Below are positions 45,056 to 53,572 of a DNA stretch of 64,000 nt, one piece after another. The DNA is taken from NCBI GenBank assembly GCA_964352625.1, contig CAYGSD010000007.1:100946-164945 (forward strand). The letters are read 5' to 3'. The notes under the pieces were generated by a model. That model searched no databases. It had not been told where the DNA came from and was given only the letters and a program-made list of their open reading frames with translations. Each line of letters begins with the position of its first letter. Positions within the stretch are counted from its first letter, which is position 1. This DNA comes from JAAEPI01 sp964352625 (GTDB lineage: Bacteria > Bacteroidota > Bacteroidia > Cytophagales > Cyclobacteriaceae). A program made the translations under genes and the position numbers.

Positions 45056-46189
45056 ATGTCTCTGTATACCACCCCTCTCCAGCTCGGTTATTTTTTCAGC
45101 TTGTTGATGTGGCTCATTTTCCTTTTCCGAGGGTATAAAGAGCAACGCTTATCTGACAAACTACTTGGGTGGATAATGTTCATCCTAGCAATGGAGCTTC
45201 AGGACTATACATTTGGGTTTGCTGGCATCAATATTCTCTGGAATGAACTCAATGGATTTCCTCGTGGGGTAACCCTATTGTTCGGCCCTATTGTATACTT
45301 CTATTTCCGTGCACAGGTCAACAGAAATTTCCGCATAACTAAAAAGCAATTTTGGCACTTTGTACCCTACGCTATCTATTTCATTTATGAAATCTCGGGA
45401 TTTGTTCAAGGACCTGAAGTAGTTCAGCGCATCAGTGAATCTACATACGATTTGATACTTTCTTATCTGCTTAGAATCACCATTTGGGCCTCCTACATTT
45501 ATTATTTCTCGAAGTGCCTGATCATTTACCAGAAGTACAGAAAGTGGAGTATTCATCAGTTCAGTAATACCGAGTTGATCAACTTTGTCTGGTTTAGAAA
45601 TTTCCTGTTTGCAATGATTTTTTGGCTAATGTGCAGAGAAATCATGAACACCCTAGATTCATTTCTGAACTTGGATTTTTATCAAGATTGGTGGTGGAAT
45701 TTGGCCCTGGTAGCAGTTGCATTTTATATCGGTTTAGCTGGGTTTGTGCAGAAGCAACCAACAAAAATTCATTTTGAATTAGCTGTAAATTCAGCAAATA
45801 AAAATGCTGAATCTGAGAGCAGATATCCAGAAAATAATGAAATAAAGTCCAGCGTTGCTACCAAGCTGACCACTCTCATGAGGGAAGATCGCTTGTACTT
45901 ACAACCTGACTTAAACCTTCAGGAGCTAGCTCAACATCTTCAGATCAATGCTGTTCAATTATCCTCCACGATTAACCAAGCATTTGGCCAGAATTTCAAT
46001 GATTATATCAATGGTCTTCGTGTGGAGGAATTTATCCGGTTGTGCAATCAAGATCAATCCAGAAAATACACCTTACTCTCTATCGCCTATGATGCAGGCT
46101 TTAATTCCAAAGCCACTTTTAACAGAGCTTTCAAAAAGGTTAAGGGCAGCTCACCTAAGGAATATTTTCAATCAAAAGATATTCCTTAG
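45056..46189 (+). CDS. AraC-family regulator with an integral membrane sensor domain
   Basis: The 377-residue protein has about seven membrane helices in residues 8-235 and a C-terminal AraC double helix-turn-helix (about 275-372: LQELAQHLQINAVQLSSTINQAFGQNF and YTLLSIAYDAGFNSKATFNRAFKKVKGSSPKEY). Such regulators are common in Bacteroidetes and presumably sense lipophilic or membrane cues. A -7-like TACATTTT at 45043-45050 ends 5 nt before the ATG. No obvious target gene. Confidence 0.92.
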   Translation: MSLYTTPLQLGYFFSLLMWLIFLFRGYKEQRLSDKLLGWIMFILAMELQDYTFGFAGINILWNELNGFPRGVTLLFGPIVYFYFRAQVNRNFRITKKQFWHFVPYAIYFIYEISGFVQGPEVVQRISESTYDLILSYLLRITIWASYIYYFSKCLIIYQKYRKWSIHQFSNTELINFVWFRNFLFAMIFWLMCREIMNTLDSFLNLDFYQDWWWNLALVAVAFYIGLAGFVQKQPTKIHFELAVNSANKNAESESRYPENNEIKSSVATKLTTLMREDRLYLQPDLNLQELAQHLQINAVQLSSTINQAFGQNFNDYINGLRVEEFIRLCNQDQSRKYTLLSIAYDAGFNSKATFNRAFKKVKGSSPKEYFQSKDIP

Positions 46190-46203
46190 GTATTCCGAAA
46201 TAA

Positions 46204-47202
46204 TCACAGCGAGTAAAGCCTCACTGTCCCATCCTCCAAACCCACAGCGACTTTCGTCCCATCCCAGCTGATGTCCATGCACCATGCTCGTGGTTCGAAG
46301 GATACTTCCTTTAAGATTTTCTGGTTTCGGTAATCTATAATGTGCAATGCCTGACGCGATGTGACGATCAGGATATTGGGATCTGTGGGATGAAATTTCA
46401 TATCTGTGATTTCCTCACCAAGTTTGGCGGCATAGACTTCCTTCTTTGAATTCAGTTCTACCACTTTCAGATTACCGCGATTGTCACCTGCTCCAGAATA
46501 TCCCGGATCAGCTAACCCTTTGATGTAATGACTGCCAGCCACAGTAGAAATATAATTTCCAAAATTCATGACTTCAGCTTTGTCCGAAGGATCGTTGAGC
46601 ATATACACTTTTCCGTCCTTGCCTCCTGTCAGGTATTGACCATAAGGTGAATGAGAGACGGATGTCACTTTCTCTGGATCCACTTGCCATCCGTTGGAGT
46701 CATAGAAGGCATTTTTTTCAAAATCATATCCAAACAATTTCCCCTCTGGCCCGCACCAAGTCATCTTAGTCGAGAAGCCATTCCCAAAAAACTCAATGCC
46801 CGATCGTCCACCATCGAATGGTGCGAGTGTACCCATATCGGCACCATTGCTCCATGAAAATAAGTGCACCTTTCCACCAGCCCACTTGTTCTCCCCCACA
46901 ATCAATAAAGGATCGCCTGAGGGAATGAATGACATAGAAAGCGGCTCAATCTCCGACCCAGTCTTTTCCCATGAACTCATGTCATCGGTGAGAGCTTTGA
47001 CCCAAAGATTCTTGCCAGTGCCGACCGCCAGTTGATTACCGGAAGGACTAAACTGAAGGGTTATGATCCGATCTTCAGATTTGATGTCATTGGGGATTTC
47101 CTTGAGGTTGGCAACATCGATTTTTCGTTGCTCCTGATGTTGAGCAAAAGCAAGGTTCAAAACAAATAGTAGCGGAAGGATGCTGGTCAGGACTTTCATC
47201 AT
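46204..47202 (-). CDS. Secreted WD40/YVTN-type beta-propeller protein
   Basis: A 332-residue protein with a signal peptide (to LAFAQ). It contains repeated propeller-blade motifs such as ITLQFSPSGNQLAVGTGKNLWVKAL, VTSVSHSPYGQYLTGGKDGKVYML, ITDMKFHPTDPNILIVTSRQALHIID and MDISWDGTKVAVGLEDGTVRLYSL, enough for about seven blades. It is exported, so it probably binds a protein or glycan in the envelope. Converges with the AraC gene with a 14-bp gap. Confidence 0.85.
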   Translation of the reverse strand: MMKVLTSILPLLFVLNLAFAQHQEQRKIDVANLKEIPNDIKSEDRIITLQFSPSGNQLAVGTGKNLWVKALTDDMSSWEKTGSEIEPLSMSFIPSGDPLLIVGENKWAGGKVHLFSWSNGADMGTLAPFDGGRSGIEFFGNGFSTKMTWCGPEGKLFGYDFEKNAFYDSNGWQVDPEKVTSVSHSPYGQYLTGGKDGKVYMLNDPSDKAEVMNFGNYISTVAGSHYIKGLADPGYSGAGDNRGNLKVVELNSKKEVYAAKLGEEITDMKFHPTDPNILIVTSRQALHIIDYRNQKILKEVSFEPRAWCMDISWDGTKVAVGLEDGTVRLYSL

Positions 47203-47289
47203 TTTTTATTCAAAATTCATCATTCTCGAAGTTTAATGGAATACCACGAGGAAGGTATTATTTGGAGGACGGAATCGCTCCTTGACTAA

Positions 47290-47380
47290 TGAGATGCCGG
47301 AACAAGTCCGGCAATCAGAACGCCTAATTTATCTTCGAAAGAGCAACTTATTTACCGCGTCATTCTGAGGAACGAAGGGT
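47290..47380. repeat. REP-like hairpin plus a second dispersed motif
   Basis: TGAGAT then GCCGGA-ACAAG-TCCGGC at 47290-47313 is a perfect hairpin identical over 24 bp to 51005-51028. At 47360-47380 the phrase GTCATTCTGAGGAACGAAG occurs, a sequence I recall as frequent in Bacteroidetes intergenic DNA. Confidence 0.75.
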
Positions 47381-47525
47381 CGGCATTGGGCTGGGTGACG
47401 CGAGAATTTCCCTCGGCCTTGGGAAAAAGTCCAGTCACTAAAGGTGGGTTCATGGCACGCATTTCAAATGCGCGCCAGCGAGACTTTTTGGTTATATATT
47501 GACAATACAATCTTCACACTAAACC

Positions 47526-47563
47526 ACCCTCGTTACAAACGAGGGCGAGTGGGGGAGGCTAAA
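47526..47563. repeat. Short palindromic repeat, copy A
   Basis: CCCTCGTTACAAACGAGGG is a palindrome followed by CGAGTGGGGGAGGCTAAAG. A diverged copy lies at 47822-47858. The two bracket the small basic ORF at 47628-47768. Upstream of copy A the phrase ACGCATTTCAAATGCGCG (47458-47475) is another short palindrome. Confidence 0.6.
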
Positions 47564-47627
47564 GTAGGTATTAGCAATATAGTTGTAACTTTCCTACAGA
47601 AAACTACTTCAGACAAAATAACATATC

Positions 47628-47768
47628 ATGCAGACAGTCAAAGCAATTAAGCCCGGACCAAAACCAAAGAAAGATGATGGTTCCCCAGACAGACGAAGGC
47701 GAGTATTACCAGAAACAAGGCCTAGGCATCCAAAATTAAAACCTCATGAACACAAGCCTGGTGATTGA
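47628..47768 (+). CDS. Possible small basic Pro-rich protein (46 residues)
   Basis: An ORF from ATG 47628 to TGA 47768 encodes a peptide rich in Lys, Arg and Pro (KPGPKPKKDDGSPDRRRR ... KPHEHKPGD), without a hydrophobic segment. No ribosome-binding site or promoter was identified. Composition is unusual enough to note, but the setting is a repeat-rich gap, so chance cannot be excluded. It is the only gene candidate between 47203 and 47898. Confidence 0.3.
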   Translation: MQTVKAIKPGPKPKKDDGSPDRRRRVLPETRPRHPKLKPHEHKPGD

Positions 47769-47821
47769 TCTTATTGGGGACTTTCTCATCGCTTCGTGCG
47801 AATCGACAATAATGATTAGGA

Positions 47822-47858
47822 TCCTAGTTACAAACTCGAACTAGCTGTGGGAGCTAAG
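47822..47858. repeat. Short palindromic repeat, copy B
   Basis: CCTAGTTACAAACTCGAACTAG followed by CTGTGGGAGCTAAG aligns with copy A at 47526 (TTACAAAC and GGGAG-CTAAG shared). Confidence 0.55.
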
Positions 47859-47898
47859 TTTAGATAATCCTAATTTTACAATTAAATGACCATTTGTT

Positions 47899-48858
47899 TT
47901 GGAACGTGCCGAGCCCATTTTTGAAGTTAAGATAGCTCTGATCTGCGGAACATCATTTGATATTTCGGAATTTGACCTCTCTTTCTTCGGAATTAGAGCA
48001 ATGCGCATCGACAGTGATGAGTTTAAATATTACATTTCCGAGCATTCTGGTGAGTTTGATTGTTGGTCTTCCTTCAAGGAGATTTTGGAAGAGCGTTCTC
48101 CTGACCATGCAGGGGATTTAATCATTGCTTTTTGTCCGAAAGAGTACTCAAAGCCAATTGACGAGCAGGCAATTCGAAATTGCCATGAAGCCATACTTCT
48201 CGCGTTTCCATCAAGTCTATTCGTTAACTACATATTTGATTTTCAATCTGATGGTGATGGGAAATTGATGCCACCAGGATATTCAATGTGGAATGGTTGG
48301 GGATTTGATTATTGGGATAATCTACTTAAGACTTCCACTTCAGAAGTTGAAAGAGTTAATGAATTTCTAAAAGTTTATTCAAACAAATCTATAAGTCACA
48401 AATACATAAATCGAGCAATCTCATTTTACGCTATGAGTTTTGAATCATCACGAATACATGAAGCATACATAGGTTTGGTCACATGCTTGGAAACAGTTGT
48501 TCAAGGAAGCGAGCAGCTTACATATCGATTGAAAAGAAATGTTGCAGTTTTAGTGGGAGTATCCAGAGAAAGTGCGAGCACTATTTTTATCAATGTTGGA
48601 AAGCTCTATACTGTTAGATCAAAAATTGTTCACGGGGAAAAATTAGATAATAAGGCCGTTTTTGATTATCTCAATTATTTGAGATCACTTGCATCAAGGT
48701 TGATTATTGAATTAATAGCTCACAACCTTCCATTGGATGAATTGAATAAGAGAATCAATGAATCAGCTTTCGGAGATCGGGATAAACTTTCGAAAAAATA
48801 TACAGAGCTAATCCCATCATCGCTCAATTTTTCAAATATTCTGAAAGCGTTGGATTAA
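47899..48858 (+). CDS. HEPN-domain protein, ApeA-like, uncharacterised
   Basis: A 319-residue soluble protein, TTG start at 47899 (the ATG at 47886 is out of frame). The C-terminal part (about 165-285) is helical and contains FESSRIHEAYIGLVTCLETVV and RSKIVHG with the Rx4H signature of HEPN RNases (Arg 240, His 245), matching the ApeA-type HEPN family. The N-terminal 160 residues match nothing I know. The gene is AT-rich relative to its neighbours and lies in a repeat-rich gap, suggesting transfer. A defence RNase or a non-catalytic HEPN is possible. Confidence 0.7.
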   Translation: MERAEPIFEVKIALICGTSFDISEFDLSFFGIRAMRIDSDEFKYYISEHSGEFDCWSSFKEILEERSPDHAGDLIIAFCPKEYSKPIDEQAIRNCHEAILLAFPSSLFVNYIFDFQSDGDGKLMPPGYSMWNGWGFDYWDNLLKTSTSEVERVNEFLKVYSNKSISHKYINRAISFYAMSFESSRIHEAYIGLVTCLETVVQGSEQLTYRLKRNVAVLVGVSRESASTIFINVGKLYTVRSKIVHGEKLDNKAVFDYLNYLRSLASRLIIELIAHNLPLDELNKRINESAFGDRDKLSKKYTELIPSSLNFSNILKALD

Positions 48859-48905
48859 CTACCCACTTCATTCACACTCCTTAGAAATGCGTTTCCAAGG
48901 CCACT

Positions 48906-50948
48906 TCACTGTTCCTTCTTCTTGATCATCGTTAAAATCGTAGCAATCGCTACGGTCTCACCTGTTTCATCATATACGTCCACTAGGAATTTGACAATGC
49001 CTTTCGCTATGCCGTCATCCTTGGTTTCCTGATCCACCTTTTCTTTTACCGAGGCTCGCACCCCGATGGTCATGCCTGGGTAAACAGGCTTGGTGAATCG
49101 GCATTCTTCTAAGCCGTAATTCAAGAGAACAGGCCCTTTCTTGGCCTGTACAAAGAGACCCGCTGCTGCCGAGAGCACGAAGTATCCATGCGCCACACGT
49201 CCCTCGAAGGTGGTGCCCTCTAAGGAGGTCACATCCGTGTGGGCGTAGAAATGATCCCAGCTTACATTGGCGAAGGTCACTATATCGGACTCTGTGATGG
49301 TTCGCTTGGCGGTGATTATAGTGTCTCCAATTTCCAGCTCTTCGAAGTGCTTGGAGAATGGATGTCTCTCCGTGTCTTTGTATTCTGCACCGTACTGATA
49401 CTGTTGCGTGATTTCGGTCAGGGTTGTTGGAGAACCTTGAATAGCCGTACGCTGCAAGTAGTGCATCACACCTCGTTTGCCGCCCATTTCTTCTCCTCCA
49501 CCGGCACGTCCCGGTCCACCGTGCACGAGCTGCGGCATAGGTGAGCCATGGCCGGTGCTTTCTTTGGCGCAAGCCTCATTCAATACCAAAATTCGCCCGT
49601 GATAGGTGGCTGCTCCCACCACAAATTCTCTGGCGAGTTTGTCATCCGCAGTGGTGATCGAAGAACAAAGGGATCCTTTGCCTCGCTTGGAAATTTCCAC
49701 TGCTTCATCAATGCTTTTGTATGGCAGAATCGTACTCACCGGACCGAATGCCTCAATGCTATGAACCGACTCTTCTTTGAGCGGATTTTTATTAACGAAT
49801 AGAATCGGAGACATAAAAGCGCCCTTATCCCAATCGGCTCCCATTGCCTCACCTTTCTCCAATCCACCGTAAACCATCTCAGATGATTTGGCCAGCTCAG
49901 CTACACGTTTAGTTACTTCGGCAAGTTGCTCCCTACCAGCCAGCGCACCCATTCGCACGCCTTCAACATCAGGGTCACCAATGGTGGTTTTTGCTAAGGC
50001 TTTTCCAAGGGCGATTTGCACATCTTCCACCAATTTCTCCGGTACGATGATCCGTCGGACGGCTGTACATTTCTGGCCGCACTTGGCCGTCATTTCTTTT
50101 CGAACTTCCTTGATGAACAAGTCAAACTCGGCCGTACCGGGAACTGCATCCTCCCCAAGAACGGCACAGTTGAGCGAGTCCGCTTCTAAGTTGAAGGAGA
50201 CGGAATTTTCAATGATGTTAGGGAGTGACTTCAATTTTTTTCCAGTTTCAAACGATCCTGTGAAAGTCACTACATCCTGCATGTCCACATGATCCAAGAT
50301 GCCATTGCCATATCCAGCCACAAGTTGTAAGGCCCCTTCGGGTAGTATGCCCGATTCGATGATATTTCTAACCATCACTTCGGTGAGATAGCAGGTCTGC
50401 TCGGCTGGTTTGATGATGCAGGGCATCCCGGCCAGCCAGTTCACGGCGGCTTTTTCAAGCATTCCCCAGATAGGGAAATTAAAGGCGTTGATATGCACTG
50501 CGACACCTTCTTTGGGAACCATGATGTGATGGCCCACAAAGGTTCCTTCTTTCGAAAGAGGAACGGTTTGTCCGTCCACATGATAAGGGAGGTCTGGGAA
50601 CTGTCGTCTGAGGCTGGCATTCGCAAATACATTTCCGATTCCACCTTCAATGTCGATCCAGCTATCCATGCGAGTCGCCCCTGTGGCTTTGCTCACTTCG
50701 TAGAATTTTTCCTTTTCTTCTAACAAATGAAAAGCGAGTGCTTTCAACATTAGCCCTCTTTCCTGAAAGGTCATTTTACGAAGGGCGGGATTACCAACAT
50801 TTCGGGCATGGTCATACGCCACCTTAAAGTCAATACCCTCAATAGTGTGGGTGCCAACCGGAGCTCCAGTGATGGCATGATGGAGCACGTGCCCATCTCC
50901 GCCTCCTTCGACCCACTGGCCGCCTATGTAGTGTTGTATTTTTTTCAT
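48906..50948 (-). CDS. paaZ: Phenylacetate degradation bifunctional protein PaaZ
   Basis: From ATG 50948, a 680-residue fusion. The N-terminal aldehyde dehydrogenase (about 1-525) contains FNFPIWGMLEKAAVNWLAGMPCIIKPA, the general base Glu in LEADS and the nucleophile in GQKCTAVRR. The C-terminal MaoC-type hydratase (about 545-680) has the hot-dog motif HTDVTSLEGTTFEGRVAHGYF. It hydrolyses oxepin-CoA and oxidises the semialdehyde to 3-oxo-5,6-dehydrosuberyl-CoA. The extended start at 51041 crosses a repeat and the promoter, so it is rejected. The gene has its own promoter. Confidence 0.96.
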   Translation of the reverse strand: MKKIQHYIGGQWVEGGGDGHVLHHAITGAPVGTHTIEGIDFKVAYDHARNVGNPALRKMTFQERGLMLKALAFHLLEEKEKFYEVSKATGATRMDSWIDIEGGIGNVFANASLRRQFPDLPYHVDGQTVPLSKEGTFVGHHIMVPKEGVAVHINAFNFPIWGMLEKAAVNWLAGMPCIIKPAEQTCYLTEVMVRNIIESGILPEGALQLVAGYGNGILDHVDMQDVVTFTGSFETGKKLKSLPNIIENSVSFNLEADSLNCAVLGEDAVPGTAEFDLFIKEVRKEMTAKCGQKCTAVRRIIVPEKLVEDVQIALGKALAKTTIGDPDVEGVRMGALAGREQLAEVTKRVAELAKSSEMVYGGLEKGEAMGADWDKGAFMSPILFVNKNPLKEESVHSIEAFGPVSTILPYKSIDEAVEISKRGKGSLCSSITTADDKLAREFVVGAATYHGRILVLNEACAKESTGHGSPMPQLVHGGPGRAGGGEEMGGKRGVMHYLQRTAIQGSPTTLTEITQQYQYGAEYKDTERHPFSKHFEELEIGDTIITAKRTITESDIVTFANVSWDHFYAHTDVTSLEGTTFEGRVAHGYFVLSAAAGLFVQAKKGPVLLNYGLEECRFTKPVYPGMTIGVRASVKEKVDQETKDDGIAKGIVKFLVDVYDETGETVAIATILTMIKKKEQ

Positions 50949-50972
50949 TTGGTTAATGTTTATTGGGGCTGG

Positions 50973-50999
50973 CAAATTTACTATTTCTGAAGCTGGCAA
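50973..50999 (-). promoter_or_regulatory. paaZ promoter
   Basis: On the minus strand, TTG (50997-50999), a 16-nt spacer and TAAATTTG (50973-50980) match the Bacteroidetes consensus, the spacer being one short of the usual range. It lies 24 nt before the ATG at 50948. Confidence 0.6.
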
Positions 51000-51004
51000 C
51001 ATGA

Positions 51005-51070
51005 TGAGATGCCGGAACAAGTCCGGCAACCCGGAGCACAATTCCCCTCCTTGGAGGGGTTAGGGGTGGG
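51005..51070. repeat. REP-like hairpin adjoining a G/C-block element
   Basis: The 24-bp hairpin TGAGAT-GCCGGA-ACAAG-TCCGGCA (51005-51028) equals 47290-47313. At 51044-51070 lies CCCCTCC-TT-GGAGGGG then TTAGGGGTGGG, the inverse of the element class at 1271. It ends next to the deoxynucleoside kinase stop at 51072-51074. Confidence 0.8.
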
Positions 51071-51071
51071 T

Positions 51072-51701
51072 TTAACTAAACAACCCATGCAATTCTGAAT
51101 CTATTCGAAAGACAATTTCAGAAAAATCATCAGGGTTGTCACGGAAGTCCTTATTGGTCACATCCATGATCAAAAGCTTTCCTTCCTCGTAATTCGACAC
51201 CCAATCTTCGTAATGTTCATTGAGTGCTTTGAGGTAATCGATGCGAATGGTGTTCTCATATTCCCGACCTCTTCTTTCAATATTCTTCACCAATTTGCCA
51301 ATATCACATCGAAGGTAAATCATCAAATCCGGTGGTTCTACGAACTTGGTAATGGTATCGAATAACCCTCGGTAGTTTTCGTAATCTCGATCCTGAAACA
51401 CGCCTTTTTTGTGTAAACTTTTGGCGAAAATGTGCGCATCCTCGTAGATCGTCCGATCCTGAATGACCGTTCGGTCACCGGTTCGAACTTTATGAATTTG
51501 CTGAAAACGACTGTTCAGAAAATGAATTTGTAGATGGAATGCCCATTTCGGCATGTCGCCGTAAAAGTCCGCTAAGTATGGATTATTGTCCACCGACTCA
51601 AATTCCGCCTGCCAACCGTAATGTTTGGCCAGTTTCTCTGTGAGCGTGGTTTTGCCAGCCCCAATGTTTCCGGCAACAGCGATGTGCATATTCTTTTTCA
51701 T
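51072..51701 (-). CDS. Deoxynucleoside kinase
   Basis: A 209-residue kinase of the dGK/dAK family. The P-loop is AGNIGAGKTTLTE, the substrate block is IQDRTIYEDAHIF, and RRGREYENTI is the lid with catalytic Args. It phosphorylates a purine or pyrimidine deoxynucleoside in salvage. ATG 51701 abuts the thiolase stop codon (51702-51704) with no gap, so translation is coupled. A second Met at residue 5 is a possible alternative. Its place between paaJ and paaZ has no evident metabolic reason. Confidence 0.94.
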   Translation of the reverse strand: MKKNMHIAVAGNIGAGKTTLTEKLAKHYGWQAEFESVDNNPYLADFYGDMPKWAFHLQIHFLNSRFQQIHKVRTGDRTVIQDRTIYEDAHIFAKSLHKKGVFQDRDYENYRGLFDTITKFVEPPDLMIYLRCDIGKLVKNIERRGREYENTIRIDYLKALNEHYEDWVSNYEEGKLLIMDVTNKDFRDNPDDFSEIVFRIDSELHGLFS

Positions 51702-52907
51702 CTATGCTCGTTCAAGTATTACCGCATATCCTTGCCCCACCCCGATGCACATGGTACATAGCGCATATTGCTTTCTGGTCTTTTGCAATTCTAAAGCCGC
51801 AGAATACGTGATTCTGGCTCCAGTCATTCCAAGCGGGTGACCAATCGCTATGGCTCCCCCGTTTGGGTTAATTCGCTCGTCATCATCGGACAAACCAAGC
51901 GATCTCGTACATGACAAAGCCTGCGCTGCAAAAGCTTCATTGATTTCAATGATGTCCATTTGATCAAGTGTAAGTCCAGCTTTTGCCAGCGCCTTCTTGG
52001 TTGCCTCTACAGGACCAATGCCCATGATTCGAGGTTCTACGCCAACTACTGCCGAAGAAACGATTCTTGCCTTTGGAGTTAAGTCGTGATCTTTCATTGC
52101 ATCCTCAGACGCAACCAGAACTGCTGCTGCACCATCGTTCAGGCCGGATGAGTTTCCAGCGGTCACTGTCCCATCATTTCTAAACGCTGGGCGTAGTTTG
52201 GCGAGAATTTCTAAAGAGGTGGTTGGTTTCACAAACTCGTCCTGATCGAAAACGATAGGGTCTTGTTTTCTTCTAGGAATTTCCACTTTCACAATTTCTT
52301 CTGCGAGTCGGCCATTCTTCTGCGCGGCTACTGCTTTCATCTGTGTTTTGTAAGCAAAAGCATCCTGATCTTCTCGGCTTATTTTATGAATGTCCACTAG
52401 GTTTTCTGCTGTCTGCCCCATGCCGTCAGTACCATAAAGTTCTTCCATCTTCGGGTTGATGAATCTCCATCCGAAACTGGAATCGTACATCTGTGCATCC
52501 GTACCGAATGGCTTGGCTGACTTGGAAATTACCCAAGGTCCGCGGGTCATGTTTTCTACTCCACCAGAGATGAACAAATCTCCATCTCCGGCTTTGATGG
52601 CTCGGTTTGCATGAATGATCGATGACATACCAGAAGCACAAAGACGGTTGATTGTTTCGCCAGGAACTGAAATTGGAAGACCGGCCAGCAGCAGAGCCAT
52701 TCGAGCAACGTTTCGATTGTCTTCTCCGGCTTGATTGGCACAGCCGAAGATCACCTCATCAATGAGCTCTGGATCAATGCTCCCATTTCTAGCCATCAAT
52801 TCTTTGATCACTAAAGCCCCGAGATCATCGGTTCTTACTGCTCCGAGAGTTCCTCCGAATGAGCCGATTGGGGTTCTGATTCCGTCAATGATGTAGGTTT
52901 CTTTCAT
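51702..52907 (-). CDS. paaJ: 3-oxoadipyl-CoA/3-oxo-5,6-dehydrosuberyl-CoA thiolase
   Basis: A 401-residue thiolase, exactly the PcaF/PaaJ length. Nucleophile Cys in NRLCASGMS, His in NGGAIAIGHPLGMTGAR and second Cys in CTMCIGVGQG are all in place. GGVENMTRGPWV near residue 120 is typical of PaaJ and PcaF. It removes acetyl-CoA in the last steps of phenylacetate breakdown. It leads the paaJ-kinase run and is separated from paaI by an oppositely oriented gene. Confidence 0.93.
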   Translation of the reverse strand: MKETYIIDGIRTPIGSFGGTLGAVRTDDLGALVIKELMARNGSIDPELIDEVIFGCANQAGEDNRNVARMALLLAGLPISVPGETINRLCASGMSSIIHANRAIKAGDGDLFISGGVENMTRGPWVISKSAKPFGTDAQMYDSSFGWRFINPKMEELYGTDGMGQTAENLVDIHKISREDQDAFAYKTQMKAVAAQKNGRLAEEIVKVEIPRRKQDPIVFDQDEFVKPTTSLEILAKLRPAFRNDGTVTAGNSSGLNDGAAAVLVASEDAMKDHDLTPKARIVSSAVVGVEPRIMGIGPVEATKKALAKAGLTLDQMDIIEINEAFAAQALSCTRSLGLSDDDERINPNGGAIAIGHPLGMTGARITYSAALELQKTRKQYALCTMCIGVGQGYAVILERA

Positions 52908-52996
52908 GGGATTAAGTTGTGGTTCAAAGTAAACAACATTTGCCTTTGATCCGAGAGTTAAATTAAATTCGTGGACGATTAACCATCAGAATTTTT

Positions 52997-53539
52997 ATGC
53001 AAAAGGAAGAATGGAAGACCTTCACAGTAGAAGGTACGGGCAAGGAATATTTAATCTCTAACAGGGCTCAAGTCAAAAGTAAAAATCTGAAAGGTGAATG
53101 GCACGAGCATAGCACCTACAAGAATAATGGCTATCGGTGCATTCCTTATAAAAAGGCAAACGGGAAAAATGGTCTTCTTTACCTGCACAAAATCATGGGC
53201 GATCTATTTGTAGAGAATCCGCACAGCTATAAAAAGCTGAAGTTTAAGAATGGAGATTTTGGGAATTGTCAAGCACACAATCTTGAGTGGATCAGTCCGG
53301 AGGAAGCCAAACGGATGAATCAAGCTCAGACCAAGCCATACGACATCTATGAAAACTATGCACCCAACTCAAAGCTAACACCCGCTAAAGTAGCCATGAT
53401 ACGGAAGCGTGCGCTGGAGAATGAAAAAACCGGAAAAACGAGCTGGAAGAGAATGGCGAAGCAATTTGGGATTACGCCGAGGCATCTTTGGCAGATTCGG
53501 GTCGGGGAGATTTGGAAGGGCGTGAAACCGATGGGGTAG
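52997..53539 (+). CDS. NUMOD4/HNH-like DNA-binding protein with HTH tail
   Basis: The 180-residue protein opens with a NUMOD4-like motif (EEWKTFTVEGTGKEYLISNRAQVKSKN). A region resembling a worn HNH core (YLHKIMGDLFVENP ... LKFKNGDFGNCQAHNLEWIS) follows: the N-x-x-x-N-L-E-W ending is typical of HNH homing proteins though the full metal set is not obvious. The C-terminal part (about 125-178) has a basic helix-turn-helix (WKRMAKQFGITPRHLWQIRVG). It sits alone, opposite to the paa genes. Function as nuclease or regulator is open. Confidence 0.75.
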   Translation: MQKEEWKTFTVEGTGKEYLISNRAQVKSKNLKGEWHEHSTYKNNGYRCIPYKKANGKNGLLYLHKIMGDLFVENPHSYKKLKFKNGDFGNCQAHNLEWISPEEAKRMNQAQTKPYDIYENYAPNSKLTPAKVAMIRKRALENEKTGKTSWKRMAKQFGITPRHLWQIRVGEIWKGVKPMG

Positions 53540-53572
53540 TTTTTTTAGTAGAAAGTGGTCAGTAGAAAGTGA

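Noticed and set aside
47444..47650. 68-residue ORF in the repeat-rich gap
   Set aside because: Spans two palindromic repeats and has no hydrophobic or domain pattern.
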